From the NCBI GenBank assembly GCA_032718475.1, contig JAUCBJ010008140.1, forward strand, positions 1 through 57,766: a stretch of 57,766 nt of DNA, read 5' to 3'. This stretch comes from Nemertoderma westbladi (taxonomy: Eukaryota; Xenacoelomorpha; Nemertodermatida; Nemertodermatidae). Made by a program: the position numbers and the translations under genes. Position 1 is the stretch's first letter. Every line of letters starts with the position of its first letter. The notes beneath the pieces were generated by a model. It searched no databases. It saw nothing but the letters and a program-made list of their open reading frames with translations, and had not been told where the DNA came from. Positions 1 through 10,754 of this stretch are shown piece after piece.

Positions 1-768
1 CGATTCCATGCATGCGAGCGAGTACGGTATGAAGGAGTAACTTTCGTGGCTCGAAAAATACATCATTCGAAAGCTACGAACGCGAAAAGTTGGTTTGCAC
101 CAAAAATTTTTAAATTTCATCCACGCGTTCTCGAGTTATAAGCGTAAACGCGACCGCGTGGGCGTTTTTGGCACCTCACAAAATGTTTTCTAGCCTCGTG
201 ATTGGTCAACAAAACATTTTAAGCCTTCCCATTGGTCAACAAAATTTTTGAGCTCAGAATAACATCTGGTATTCCACTCAACTCGAGTGAGAGTAGGTCG
301 TATTATTTGCACAAGACAAACAAAGTATGTCTGTCGTAGACAGAGTAAGCCATAGAACAATTATCACACCATCTGGTTTGGCAATTAAATTCCATTGTTC
401 CTACCTACCGCATAGCCCAGCATTAGTTGAATGGTCACAACTTTCACACCATCTGGTATGTCAACTAAAATACATTGAGTCAACCTACTACGTTGTTTAT
501 CATTACTTGAATGGGCCCCATAGGAACAATGATAAACGGCATTTTTGAAGTCTTAAAATTTCGTAATGGTTCGAAAAGATGTGGATATGTTTTATTTTTT
601 CAAAAGCCGTTTGAAAGTGAAAGTTTCTTTGTTACGCAGTGTACGAAATGTGCCGACCGTTTCACAATACTACATATTTTCAAATAAATTCAAATTAAAT
701 AATTTTGGCAATTTAATAATTTATTTACGAATTTACATGACTACATGTAAAAAATAATGTCATTCACG
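1..768. other. Non-coding stretch with short direct repeats
   Basis: No convincing gene is visible. Two copies of ATTGGTCAACAAAA lie 30 bp apart (201-214 and 231-244); ATTGG is an inverted CCAAT box, so a promoter-like role is possible but unsupported by any nearby gene. A second imperfect duplication of roughly 80 bp is centred on TCACACCATCTGGT near 365 and 445. The small open frames here are short and contain nothing I recognise. Confidence 0.5.
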
Positions 769-840
769 AAGCGGAATAGAAGAGTGGTTAGCAAGCTGGC
801 ATTCAACCTACGAGTTAGCAGTTCGATCCCAGATGACGGC
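769..840 (+). other. tRNA-like segment, possible SINE head
   Basis: An A-box-like stretch (AGAGTGGTTAGC, about 781-792) is followed by a near-perfect B box (AGTTCGATCCC at 820-830, one mismatch to GGTTCGANNCC). The spacing of roughly 35 bp fits an internal RNA polymerase III promoter. I could not fold a clean cloverleaf by eye, so this is more likely a tRNA-derived SINE or tRNA pseudogene than a working tRNA. Confidence 0.4.
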
Positions 841-1250
841 AATGTTGATGAATAAATGTGAAATATAGTAATAAAAGAAGGCCGGAATGCGTTTTTGGAC
901 GCGTAACTTTTTTTTTGAAAAGTCGTATGAATGTGAAAATAGGCGTGTTGCGTAGAGCGTGAAAAATTACGTAAGTTTGAATTTTACAAAATTTCATTTC
1001 AACCAGCAGTTCAAAAGTTATAACCAAAAGAAACATCATGCCAAACATTGCATTACCAAAAACGCTCATCCCTTTTGAAAAGTACTGTAAATGTGCCGGA
1101 TGCGTAGAGTGCCAAAGGTTACGTTTGTTTCTATTTTTCATAATGAAATTTAAGAGAACTTTTAAAAACTTTTAACCAAAACAACAAACCGAATGCTATA
1201 AAATTTCACCAACTTATATACGCTCTTACTTGAAAATTTTTCCAATGTTA
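841..1250. other. Non-coding, AT-rich stretch
   Basis: No coding signal or recognisable repeat. The 108-residue open frame on the minus strand has no recognisable domain and overlaps the tRNA-like segment, so it was not called. Confidence 0.5.
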
Positions 1251-1633
1251 TGTAGGGGAGGCATAGTTTGACCCCCCATTCTAAACGGTAATCTACGATG
1301 CTGAACGATACTCTACCGTTAGTAGCCTGCCTTGAGGGTCTGCTTTAGTGAATCCAAAGTTACCGATGCCTTCATAGGTTTGATCCCAACTGCTACGGTG
1401 TTTAAACGGTATGCTGTTCTACTATGCCAATGAGTATAAGCTTTGCTCTAGATTCCCAATGCCTCATACCGATCATTTGCTTGTCAGGTAGGTAAATTTT
1501 ATCGGTAAAAACCGTTAGCCATCCTATAATACCGATCAGAAATGCTTGGTGTACCGTTTAACTTGAAGCAATTACCGTTAACCTCTGTAGGGTACCGTTT
1601 AGAATAAATGACAGATCACCCCTACCCTACATA
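1251..1633. mobile_element. MITE-like element with TGTAGGG/CCCTACA termini
   Basis: The element begins TGTAGGG and ends CCCTACA, with TA on each side (1249-1250 and 1634-1635) as a possible 2-bp target duplication. Inverted similarity extends inward: ATTCTAAACGGTA near the left end matches TACCGTTTAGAAT near the right end. It has no coding capacity, so it would be non-autonomous. The interior is crowded with ACCGTTA/ACCGAT-type words in both orientations (at least eight), which looks like clustered protein-binding sites. A TA duplication suits a Tc1/mariner-like source, but no transposase is present to confirm it. Confidence 0.6.
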
Positions 1634-3382
1634 ATACTCAATGCAAACATAGACATGGTATTTTTTTAAAAATACCTTTTTTGAAGTTTTTTTTTCTGAC
1701 CAAAAATTAAAAAAAAAAATTTTTTGTAGTCAGTACTGCCAATCGATTCGCCATCAAAAATAACGCAAAAAATTTTTTTTTTCAAAATTTTAAGTTACTG
1801 TAAATTTTTGGCGACTGGGGGGGGTAAATTTTTTTCAATCCGCTATAACTCCGGAACGGTTGGTCCAAATTCGATGGGGTTTTCAATTTTCAACTCAATT
1901 CGATGTCCTCTTTCCGACTGTCCATGTTTCAAAACCCCAAACATCGCCGTTCAAAAAATAATTTTTTTCAGTTCTAGAATTTTATCAATTTCAAAAAAGT
2001 TGCAATATTTTATTAACGCCTTTACGTAATTTGATGGGGTTTTCGATTTTTATACTAAACGCAATGTCCTGAATCGCACTAGGCTGTTTTCGAGTCACCA
2101 ATGTTAAGACGTCATACTTTTTGAGAAATCTTTTTCTAGAATAATATGTATTTATTTACATTTATTGCGGTTTCTTATTACTGGGCGCACATAAATTGAT
2201 GGAGTTTTCAATTTATTAACTAAACTCGATATCGCGCATCGAACTAGCATGATTTCGAAATTCCAAAATAAATTCTTCAATATTTGCAGGTCGATTTTGT
2301 TCTAGAATTAAGCAATTATTAATAGATCGAATTTCTTAGTGATAATTGCATGAAATATTATTGTACTTTTATATAATAAGATATATACATCGAAGCACAA
2401 TATATAAAACTGTAAAATGAATGTTTAATCATGAACCACTTTTATTATTTATTAAACAGAAGGACGAATAATTGCTGCCTAAAACAATGGTGGTTCGTGC
2501 TGCGTAGCAGCACGAACCACCCCCCAAAGTGAAGTATTTGAAACAATTTAAATTTTATTTTCGTTAAGTTGGGTGGGTGGGTGGCATATTATATTTTATT
2601 TTATTTAAACATCCGATATTTGCTCTTTATGTTATTGTTTGTAGATAACAACTCACAGCTACTGTAATATCATAAATATGAGGTTGGGCATTGTATACTA
2701 TTTGCTTTCGTTAAGGTATATGGTAACATGAATGTTCTATAATATATAATACAGCAATCGAACTGTTTACATAAAATGGATGACATTTTAAGGGGTGTGA
2801 TAACAGGGCTGGACTGTACTTTTTATGTTATTATCCCTTTACATCAATGTGACAGCTTGTAGTATATTTTCTGCTGTTTGGAGAATCAAACAACGAGCTG
2901 TATCAGAATTATAATATTTAATTCTATAAGTGCGGGTTGCAGTTCAATGACAGGAATATTATTCTTCAGAATTAAATACATCATTAGCAGGCTTGTGTGA
3001 ATTACTTACTGTGTTAGTTTAATATGTGAAATCGCCACATAGACAACAGATGGTGAACTATGTAAATAATAGCACGGCTATCAATATTTGTGAGGCCTTA
3101 AATTATAATTGCAACTAATTTGTAATTGTTTCAGCTGTTTGATTTTTAGCGCAGCTGAATGTTTCTGGGCCTTTATAATCATGATATATAGAGTTGGTAT
3201 AAGGGAAATAATATAAAAGTCTAATTGTAAAATCTGTCGCAATTACGTTCTGAATTCTGATTGAGATTTCTGCTTCTACATATTACAATTAAGTAAAAAG
3301 TACATCTTCAGCTTGAGCTTGAGCACTTTACAAGACCAAGTTACCAAAATGATGCCGCCATTGGGTCTACAACTAGTTATAT
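1634..3382. other. AT-rich non-coding stretch
   Basis: No gene is supported. The part from 1800 to 2320 has phrases such as 'ccgctataactccgg' and 'ggtccaaattcgat' that loosely resemble the 'aatcgctctaacttcgg' and 'ggtccaaattcaat' phrases in the macrosatellite to the right, so it may be a distant relative. It also contains several TTCTAGAA words (about 1975, 2130, 2298). Confidence 0.5.
2489..2521. repeat. Perfect hairpin/palindrome, 15-bp arms
   Basis: GGTGGTTCGTGCTGC is followed by a 3-nt spacer (GTA) and its exact reverse complement. It is GC-rich inside an AT-rich stretch, so it could extrude as a cruciform or form an RNA hairpin. No gene abuts it. Confidence 0.85.
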
Positions 3383-3786
3383 ATACCGGTAACCCATTAA
3401 TATTAATATATACTACTCAGTCGTTTGTACATAATACGAAGCCTGTAAGTTATAGTCACCGAAACATTTCAGCTCGGAAATTATAATATATGAATCAAGG
3501 ATGTCTCTCTTATGATCTTCATAGAATAGATATGGTTATTGATACTGTTACATTGTGATAATGGATTCTAGGTTTCTTTCACTGGTAAATCCGTATAAAT
3601 GTTGAAGTAATAAAATTTAATTACAGAACCATAGTTCGAAGATCAGCATTATTCATACCACTCATTGCTTAGAAATTTTACAGGATAATATTGTTAATCT
3701 GACTTAAGTTGTTTAGGTTGAACAAAGTCTACATAGTAAACAACAGGTCCTCCAAAGAATGTGCCTTTGGTATATTATATTAAGAA

Positions 3787-3834
3787 GGGGGAAGTTAGAA
3801 TCACTGCATAAATGCAGTTCATCTAACTTCCCCC
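3787..3834. repeat. Long hairpin in monomer 1
   Basis: Outer arms GGGGGAAGTTAGA and TCTAACTTCCCCC (13 bp) enclose inner arms ACTGCAT and ATGCAGT (7 bp). A 3-nt internal loop lies on each side (ATC, TCA) and the apical loop is 2 nt. The 20 pairs in 48 nt make it the strongest fold in the monomer. Confidence 0.85.
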
Positions 3835-4656
3835 AAATATCCACTGTTGAATAAAATTGAAGCGATAAGTCCGTAAAGGTGCGAGTTTTTTTAAATAAAT
3901 TGTGTGGTCCATTTGTTATCTGATCTCTATTTATTGTTTAAAATTAATTTAAGATGACACTGTTTTTTTAGAATATTACAACCTTATGTTTTATTAATTT
4001 ACCCAATCGAACCCTTATAAGAACCGGTTATTTGTACACATGTCCCTAATGAGCTCAGTAAGGTCCAAACAACATATTAATATGAAAATAAGCGATCTGC
4101 AACGAAAATAACCCAATAATACACAATTTGACCTTTTTATAAAAAACTTGCACATTTGCACACATATTTGCACAAGTGCACTTTAGCGGATCCTAAAGGT
4201 GGTTCCTATTTAACACACTTACGTCTATCATCTACCGATCTACGATGGTGCATGATCAAGTGTCAGTCGCTAAAAGTGTAAAAAATCCAATTTAATAAAT
4301 CGCGACATTTGCGATTTTGGACCATATTCATGGACATTTTAAGTCACTTTATAGACATAAAAAGATAAACAAATGTTAAGATTATAGTTAGAAATCACTC
4401 CAAACTACATTTTAACCCAAGTAATAACATTCTACGATGAATAGAACTGGAAATAATAGTGTTTGAAATATCGAAAAAATGTCCACTATTTAAGTGCATT
4501 TTGCACTAAGTGCACATGCGTCTTTTCCCAAGTTGTATCCTATTTCCCACACTACAATCTATCCTCTATCCAATGAAAAAAGATTCAGATCAAACGGCCC
4601 AATAGAACCGAAGTTATTGATGTTTAAAAATAGTCACTCGAAAATTTCAAATTATA

Positions 4657-4732
4657 TTGGTCACGTAGTCTAGTGGTTATCAATCATGTTAATGAAACCT
4701 AAGTTCGTGGGTACGAAATCCAATATTGACCA
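4657..4732 (+). other. 76-nt tRNA-like segment, monomer 1
   Basis: TAGTCTAGTGG matches the Pol III A box TRGYNNANNNG exactly, and GTCTAGTGGTTA resembles the D-arm of tRNA-Glu/Asp. GGTACGAAATCC is a degenerate B box (one substitution, one inserted base). TGGTCA at the 5' end pairs with TGACCA at the 3' end, like an acceptor stem. Total length is tRNA-sized. The anticodon and T arms fold poorly, so it reads as a tRNA-derived relic or a Pol III promoter rather than a working tRNA. Confidence 0.5.
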
Positions 4733-6748
4733 TTCTTATTTTTTTGTAAAAAATTTTTTTTTATTTTTTCACTAAAATCGCTCTAACTTCGGTTCTGATG
4801 GTCCAAATTCAATAAAATTTGTATATTCTTTGCCGTAATTTTTTTTTCTATCTTTTGAGAGGGGGTCATTTTTGGCCCCAAAAAAAAATGAAAAAAAGGG
4901 CCAAAATTACGCGATATTTTTCGACCCTTAAAATTCGTAATTTTAATTATAAATGTTAAGAAAAAAGATAGCGGAGTTAATTTGCTACATTTTACAGGTA
5001 GTTTTGGCGCAAAGAGCTAAACTATCATAGAGTAGCGATTTATTAAAAAAAAAAAAATTTTCGTCCCTTTTTTTAAATATTTTATTTCACACGATCGTCT
5101 GCCGCAGCAGTTGTATAAAAGCTAATGCGCTGTAACTAACGCTGTTAGATAGATAATTTAACGCACTATAAGTCTGTGTAAACAAATCTCCCGTAAGTTA
5201 AGTAGTTTTCGAGCTAGACGATTTCCCGCGAAGCAAGTTTGAAGGGCGAAATTTTATTTTTGGCCCTCATTTTTTTAATAGCGTCCGCGGAGCAAAACCG
5301 ATAGCATATTTGAATTCCCCGTATCGATATTGACTGTATAAAATGTACCTTAACCAACTAAAGTGAAAAATAAAAAATTATTTGATAAAAACTATTTTAC
5401 ATATTCTTGCCCTCTTTGGCCCCTATTGTTGACATATTTTTTGTACCCCCACTCGATAGGAACGTAGCCCCAATGGTCTTCTACGAGTTTCAAAAAAGAA
5501 TTAGTGGAATCCTACCCGCGTTGTCAAATTAAACATTTCGGAAATAAAATTTCGAAAAAAGACGGACAAAAACGTAGAAATTTACGGCCCCTTTTTTCCA
5601 CCCGAAATTTTAATAAATATCTTACCCCCATTCGATACGAAGGTAGTACCACTCTTCCCCTTTCCAACCGCGTTACTTTCGTCCCCGTACGATTAATATT
5701 AGCCGAGTTATAGCGGATTCCGCAAAGTCATTTTGTCCGTTTTTTCAACTTTGACGGACAATAGACGGAAAACAAGCCCGGAGGCGGGGTATTCCAAGAT
5801 GTGGAAACGTCTAATTTAGACCCCCTCTTTCGATTCTCGGTGTCTATGGATGCGTCAAATAGAGGTTTTTTAAGAGTCCTAGTGAAAAAAAGACAAAAAA
5901 ACCAGAAAATTGTCCGTCATGTCCGTCAAAACGATAGATTCGCTAAAAGCTCTGAAGAATCTTATTTTTTTGGCATTACGCGTCCCCCCTCGAAAAATCG
6001 AGAAAATCGTACCTCTGGAAATAGGTCGAATGGGGGGGGAACACCGTTTTCGCAGTAACTACGCGTCCTCTATGTAGACTGCGTCCTTTAGAGGGGCGGC
6101 GAATTCACCTCACTCGACGCCGCCCTTACTGAATGTTTTTAAAAGATATTTCTTCCCACCAAGGTGGACCCAAAATGAAGTTATACTTAAAGAACGACCA
6201 CGAGGTAAAGGGAAAAGTGTGGAGGGGGGGGGGGGGGGGGGTATGCGTCGAATGACACGAGGGGAGACGAACTGGACTCGTTAATTTTATATTACTCGAA
6301 ATTGTATGTAATATATTTTCGCTCCCAGTCTACACTCGTTCTATATACCGGTAACCCATTAATATTAATATATACTACTCAGTCGTTTGTACATAATACG
6401 AAGCCTGTAAGTTATAGTCACCGAAACATTTCAGCTCGGAAATTATAATATATGAATCAAGGATGTCTCTCTTATGATCTTCATAGAATAGATATGGTTA
6501 TTGATACTGTTACATTGTGATAATGGATTCTAGGTTTCTTTCACTGGTAAATCCGTATAAATGTTGAAGTAATAAAATTTAATTACAGAACCATAGTTCG
6601 AAGATCAGCATTATTCATACCAGTCATTGCTTAGAAATTTTACAGGATAATATTGTTAATCTGACTTAAGTTGTTTAGGTTGAACAAAGTCTACATAGTA
6701 AACAACAGGTCCTCCAAAGAGTGTGCCTTTGGTATATTATATTATGAA

Positions 6749-6796
6749 GGGGGAAGTTAGAATCACTGCATAAATGCAGTTCATCTAACTTCCCCC
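6749..6796. repeat. Long hairpin in monomer 2
   Basis: Identical in sequence and pairing to the copy in monomer 1. Confidence 0.85.
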
Positions 6797-7617
6797 AAAT
6801 ATCCACTGTTGAATAAAATTGAAGCGATAAGTCCGTAAAGGTGCGAGTTTTTTTAATAAATTGTGTGGTCCATTTGTTATCTGATCTCTATTTATTGTTT
6901 AAAATTCATTTAAGATCACACTGTTTTTTTAGAATATTACAACCTTATGTTTTATTAATTTACCCAATCGAACCCTTATAAGGACCGGTTATTTGTACAC
7001 ATGTCCCTAATGCGCTCAGTAAGGTCCAAACAACATATTAATATGAAAATAAACGATCTGCAACGAAAAGAACCCAATAATACACAATTTGACCTTTTTA
7101 TAAAAAACTTGCACATTTGCACACATATTTGCACAAGTGCACTTTAGCGGATCCTAAAGGTGGTTCCTATTTAACACACTTATGTCTATCCTCTACCGAT
7201 CTACGATGGTGCATGATCAAGTGTCAGTCGCTAAAAGTGTAAAAAATCCAATTTAATAAATCGCGACATTTGCGATTTTGGACCATATTCATGGACATTT
7301 TAAGTCACTTTATAGACATAAAAAGATAAACAAATGTTAAGATTATAGTTAGAAATCACTCCAAACTACATTTTAACCCAAAAACTAACATTCTAGGATG
7401 TATAGAACTTGAAATAATACTGTTTGAATTATCGAAAAAATGTGCACTATTTAAGTGCATTTTGCACTAAGTGCACTTGTGTCCTTTCCCAAGTTGTATC
7501 CTATTTCACACACTACAATCTATCCTCTATCCAATGAAAAAAGTTTCAGATCAAACGGCCCAGTAGAACCGAAGTTATTGATGTTTTAAAATAGTCACTC
7601 GAAAATTTCAAATTCAC

Positions 7618-7693
7618 TTGGTCACATAGTCTAGTGGTAATCAATCACGTTAATGAAACCTAAGTTCGCGGGTACGAAATCCAATATTGACCA
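7618..7693 (+). other. 76-nt tRNA-like segment, monomer 2
   Basis: Same layout as in monomer 1, with the variant AATCACGTTAATG and TTCGCGGG in the T-arm region. The acceptor-like stem is intact. One A-box-adjacent change: GTGGTAATC for GTGGTTATC. Confidence 0.5.
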
Positions 7694-9030
7694 TTCTTAA
7701 TTTTTTGTAAAAAAATTTTTTTTTTATATTTTCACTAAAATCGCTCTAACTTCGGTTCTGGTGGTCCAAATTCAATAAAATTGGTATATTCTTTGCCGTA
7801 ATTTTTTTTTCTATCTTTTGAGAGGGGGTCATTTTTGGCCCCAAAAAAAATGAAAAAAAAGGGCCAAAATTACGTAATATTTTTCGACCCTTAAAATTCG
7901 TAATTTTAATTATAAATGTTAAGAAAAAAGATAGCGGAGGTAATTTGCTAAATTTTAAATGTACTTTTGGCGCAATACGCTAAATTATCATAGAGTAGCG
8001 ATTTATTAAAAAAAAAAATTTTTTCGTCCCTTTTTTTAAATATTTTATTTCACACGATCGTCTGCCGCAGCAGTTGTATAAAAGCTAATGCGCTGTAACT
8101 AACGCTGTTAGATAGATAATTTAACGCACTATAAGTCTGTGTAAACAAATCTCCCGTAAGTTAAGTAGTTTTCGAGCTAGACGATTTCCCGCGAAGCAAG
8201 TTTGAAGGGCGAAATTTTATTTTTGGCCCTCATTTTTTTAATAGCGTCCGCGGAGCAAAACCGATAGCATATTTGAATTCCCCGTATCGATATTGACTGT
8301 ATAAAATGTACCTTAACCAACTAAAGTGAAAAATAAAAAATTATTCGATAAAAACTATTTTACATATTCTTGCCCTCTTTGGCCCCTATTGTTGACATAT
8401 TTTTTGTACCCCCACTCGATAGGAACGTAGCCCCAATGGTCTTCTACGAGTTTCAAAAAAGAATTAGTGGAATCCTACCCGCGTTGTCAAATTAAACATT
8501 TCGGAAATAAAATTTCGAAAAAAGACGGACAAAAACGTACAAATTTACGGCCCCTTTTTTCCACCCGAAATTTTAATAAATATCTTACCCCCATTCGATA
8601 CGAAGGTAGTACCACTCTTCCCCTTTCCAACCGCGTTACTTTCGTCCCCGTACGATTAATATTAGCCGAGTTATAGCGGATTCCGCAAAGTCATTTTGTC
8701 CGTTTTTTCAACTTTGACGGACAATAGACGGAAAACAAGCCCGGAGGCGGGGTATTCCAAGATGTGGAAACGTCTAATTTAGACCCCCTCTTTCGATTCT
8801 CGGTGTCTCTGGATGCGTCAAATAGAGGTTTTTTAAGAGTCCTAGTGAAAAAAAGACAAAAAAACCAGACAATTGTCCGTCATGTCCGTCAAAACGATAG
8901 ATTCGCTAAAAGCTCTGAAGAATCTTATTTTTTTGGCATTACGCGTCCCCCCTCGAAAAATCGAGAAAATCGTACGGCTGGAAATAGGTCGAATGGGGGG
9001 GGAACACCGTTTTCGCAGTAACTACGCGTC

Positions 9031-9216
9031 CAGTATGTAGACTGCGTCCTTTAGAGGGGCGGCGAATTCACCTCACTCAACGCCGCCCTTACTGAATGTT
9101 TTTAAAAAATGTTTCTTCCCACCCAGTATGTAGACTGCGTCCTTTAGAGGGGCGGCGAATTCACCTCACTCAACGCCGCCCTTACTGAATGTTTTTAAAA
9201 AATGTTTCTTCCCACC
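9031..9216. repeat. 93-bp duplication inside monomer 2
   Basis: Two consecutive 93-bp units start with CAGTATGTAGACTGCG (9031 and 9124). Each includes a GC hairpin, GGGCGGCG pairing with CGCCGCCC across about 16 nt. Monomers 1, 3 and 4 have one unit only. Confidence 0.85.
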
Positions 9217-9814
9217 AAGGCGGGCCCCTCAATGAAAATATACTTTACGAAAGACCACGAGGTAAAGGGAAAAGTGATGGAGGGAAGAGGAAAGATATGG
9301 GGTATGGGTTGAAAGACATAATGAGGGAAGAAAAGCTGATCTCGTTAATTTTATATTACTTGTTATTTTAAGAAATATATTTTTGCTCCGACTGAATGCT
9401 TGCTCTATAGTCTATATACTGGTTACCCATGACTATTAATATATGCTACATTATCGTTTGTACATAATACGAAGTCTGTAAGTTATAGTTACTGAAACAT
9501 TTCAGCTCTGAAAATATAATACGTGAATCGAGGCTGTCTCTGTTGCGATCTACATAGAATATATATGGTTATTGAAACCGTTATATTGTGACGATGGATT
9601 ATAGGATTCTTTCACTGGTAAATCCCTATAGATGTTGAAGTAATAAAATTTAATTCCAGAACCATAGTTCGAAGGTCTGCATTTTATACCACTCATAGCT
9701 TAGAAATTGTACAATGTATTGTCAATCTGAGTGAAGTCGTATAGGTTCAACGAACCCTGCGTAGTAAACAACAGGTCCTCCAAAGCGTGTGCCTTTGGTA
9801 TATTATATTACGAA

Positions 9815-9862
9815 GGGGGAAGTTAGAATCACTGCATAAATGCAGTTCATCTAACTTCCCCC
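9815..9862. repeat. Long hairpin in monomer 3
   Basis: Fully paired, although the DNA just to its left has diverged from monomers 1 and 2. Confidence 0.85.
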
Positions 9863-10678
9863 AAATATCCACTGTTGAATAAAATTGAAGCGATAAGTCC
9901 GAAAAGGTGCGAGTTTTTTAATAAATTGTGTGGTCCATTTGTTATCTGATCTCTATTTATTGTTTAAAGTTCATTTAAGATCACATTGGTTTTAGAATAT
10001 TACAACCTTATTTATTATTAATTTAACCAATCGAACCCTTATAAGGACCGGTTATTTGTGCGCATACTCTTAATGCGCTCAGTAAGGTCCAAACAACATA
10101 TTAATATGAAAATAAAGTATCTGCAACGAAAATAACCCAATAATACACCATTTGACCTTATTAAAAAAATTGCACTTTTGCACACATATTTGCACAAGTG
10201 CACTTTAGCGGATCCTAAAGGTGGTTCCTATTTAACACACTTATGTCTATCCTCTACCTATCTACGATGGTGCATGATCAAGTGTCAGTCGCTAAAAGTC
10301 TCAAAAATCCAATTAAATAAATCGCGACATTTGCGATTTTGGACCATATTCATGGACATTTTAAGTCACTTTATAAACATAAAAAGATAAACAAATGTTA
10401 AGATTATAGTTAGAAATCACTCCAAACTACATTTTAACCCAAAAAATAACATTCTAGGATGTATAGAACTTGAAATAATAGTGTTTGAAATATCGAAAAA
10501 ATGTGCACCATTTAAGTGCATTTTGAACTAAGTGCACTTGCGTCTTTTCCTAAGTTGTATCCTATTTCACACACTACAATCTATCCTCTATCCAATGAAA
10601 AAAGTTTCAGATCAAACGGCCCAGTAGAACCGAAGTTATTGATGTTTAAAAATAGTCACTCGAAAATTTCAAATTCAC

Positions 10679-10754
10679 TTGGTCACATAGTCTAGTGGTT
10701 ATCAATCACGTTAATGAAACCTAAGTTCGCGGGTACGAAATCCAATATTGACCA
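10679..10754 (+). other. 76-nt tRNA-like segment, monomer 3
   Basis: Belongs to the monomer 2 subtype (CACGTT, CGCGGG). A box and terminal stem are intact. Confidence 0.5.

Larger units (their letters stand above)
3383..6344. repeat. Macrosatellite monomer 1
   Basis: Length is 2,962 bp. Its middle part (about 4390-5000, including the tRNA-like variant with AATCATGTTAATG) matches monomer 4 better than its neighbour. Its right end carries a poly-G run (about 6223-6241), as in monomer 4. Confidence 0.9.
6345..9415. repeat. Macrosatellite monomer 2
   Basis: Length is about 3,071 bp, the extra length being an in-place 93-bp duplication at 9031-9216. The left third is nearly identical to monomers 1 and 5. 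The right end is purine-rich without the poly-G run. Confidence 0.9.

Noticed and set aside
5504-5713. 69-residue open frame (MESYPRCQIK...) in the monomers
   Set aside because: Starts at a non-ATG codon, shifts frame in monomers 3 and 5 by small indels, and has no domain.
5801-6058. 85-residue open frame (METSNLDPLF...) repeated in all five monomers
   Set aside because: The whole surrounding DNA is conserved, and the differences seen between copies (M/L, K/T, S/A, S/P) change the amino acid, so there is no sign of protein-level selection. No known domain.
6224-6241. Poly-G runs (also about 15212-15229, 56865-56876) as quadruplex elements
   Set aside because: Single homopolymer runs are prone to sequencing error and occur in only some monomers; no further support.
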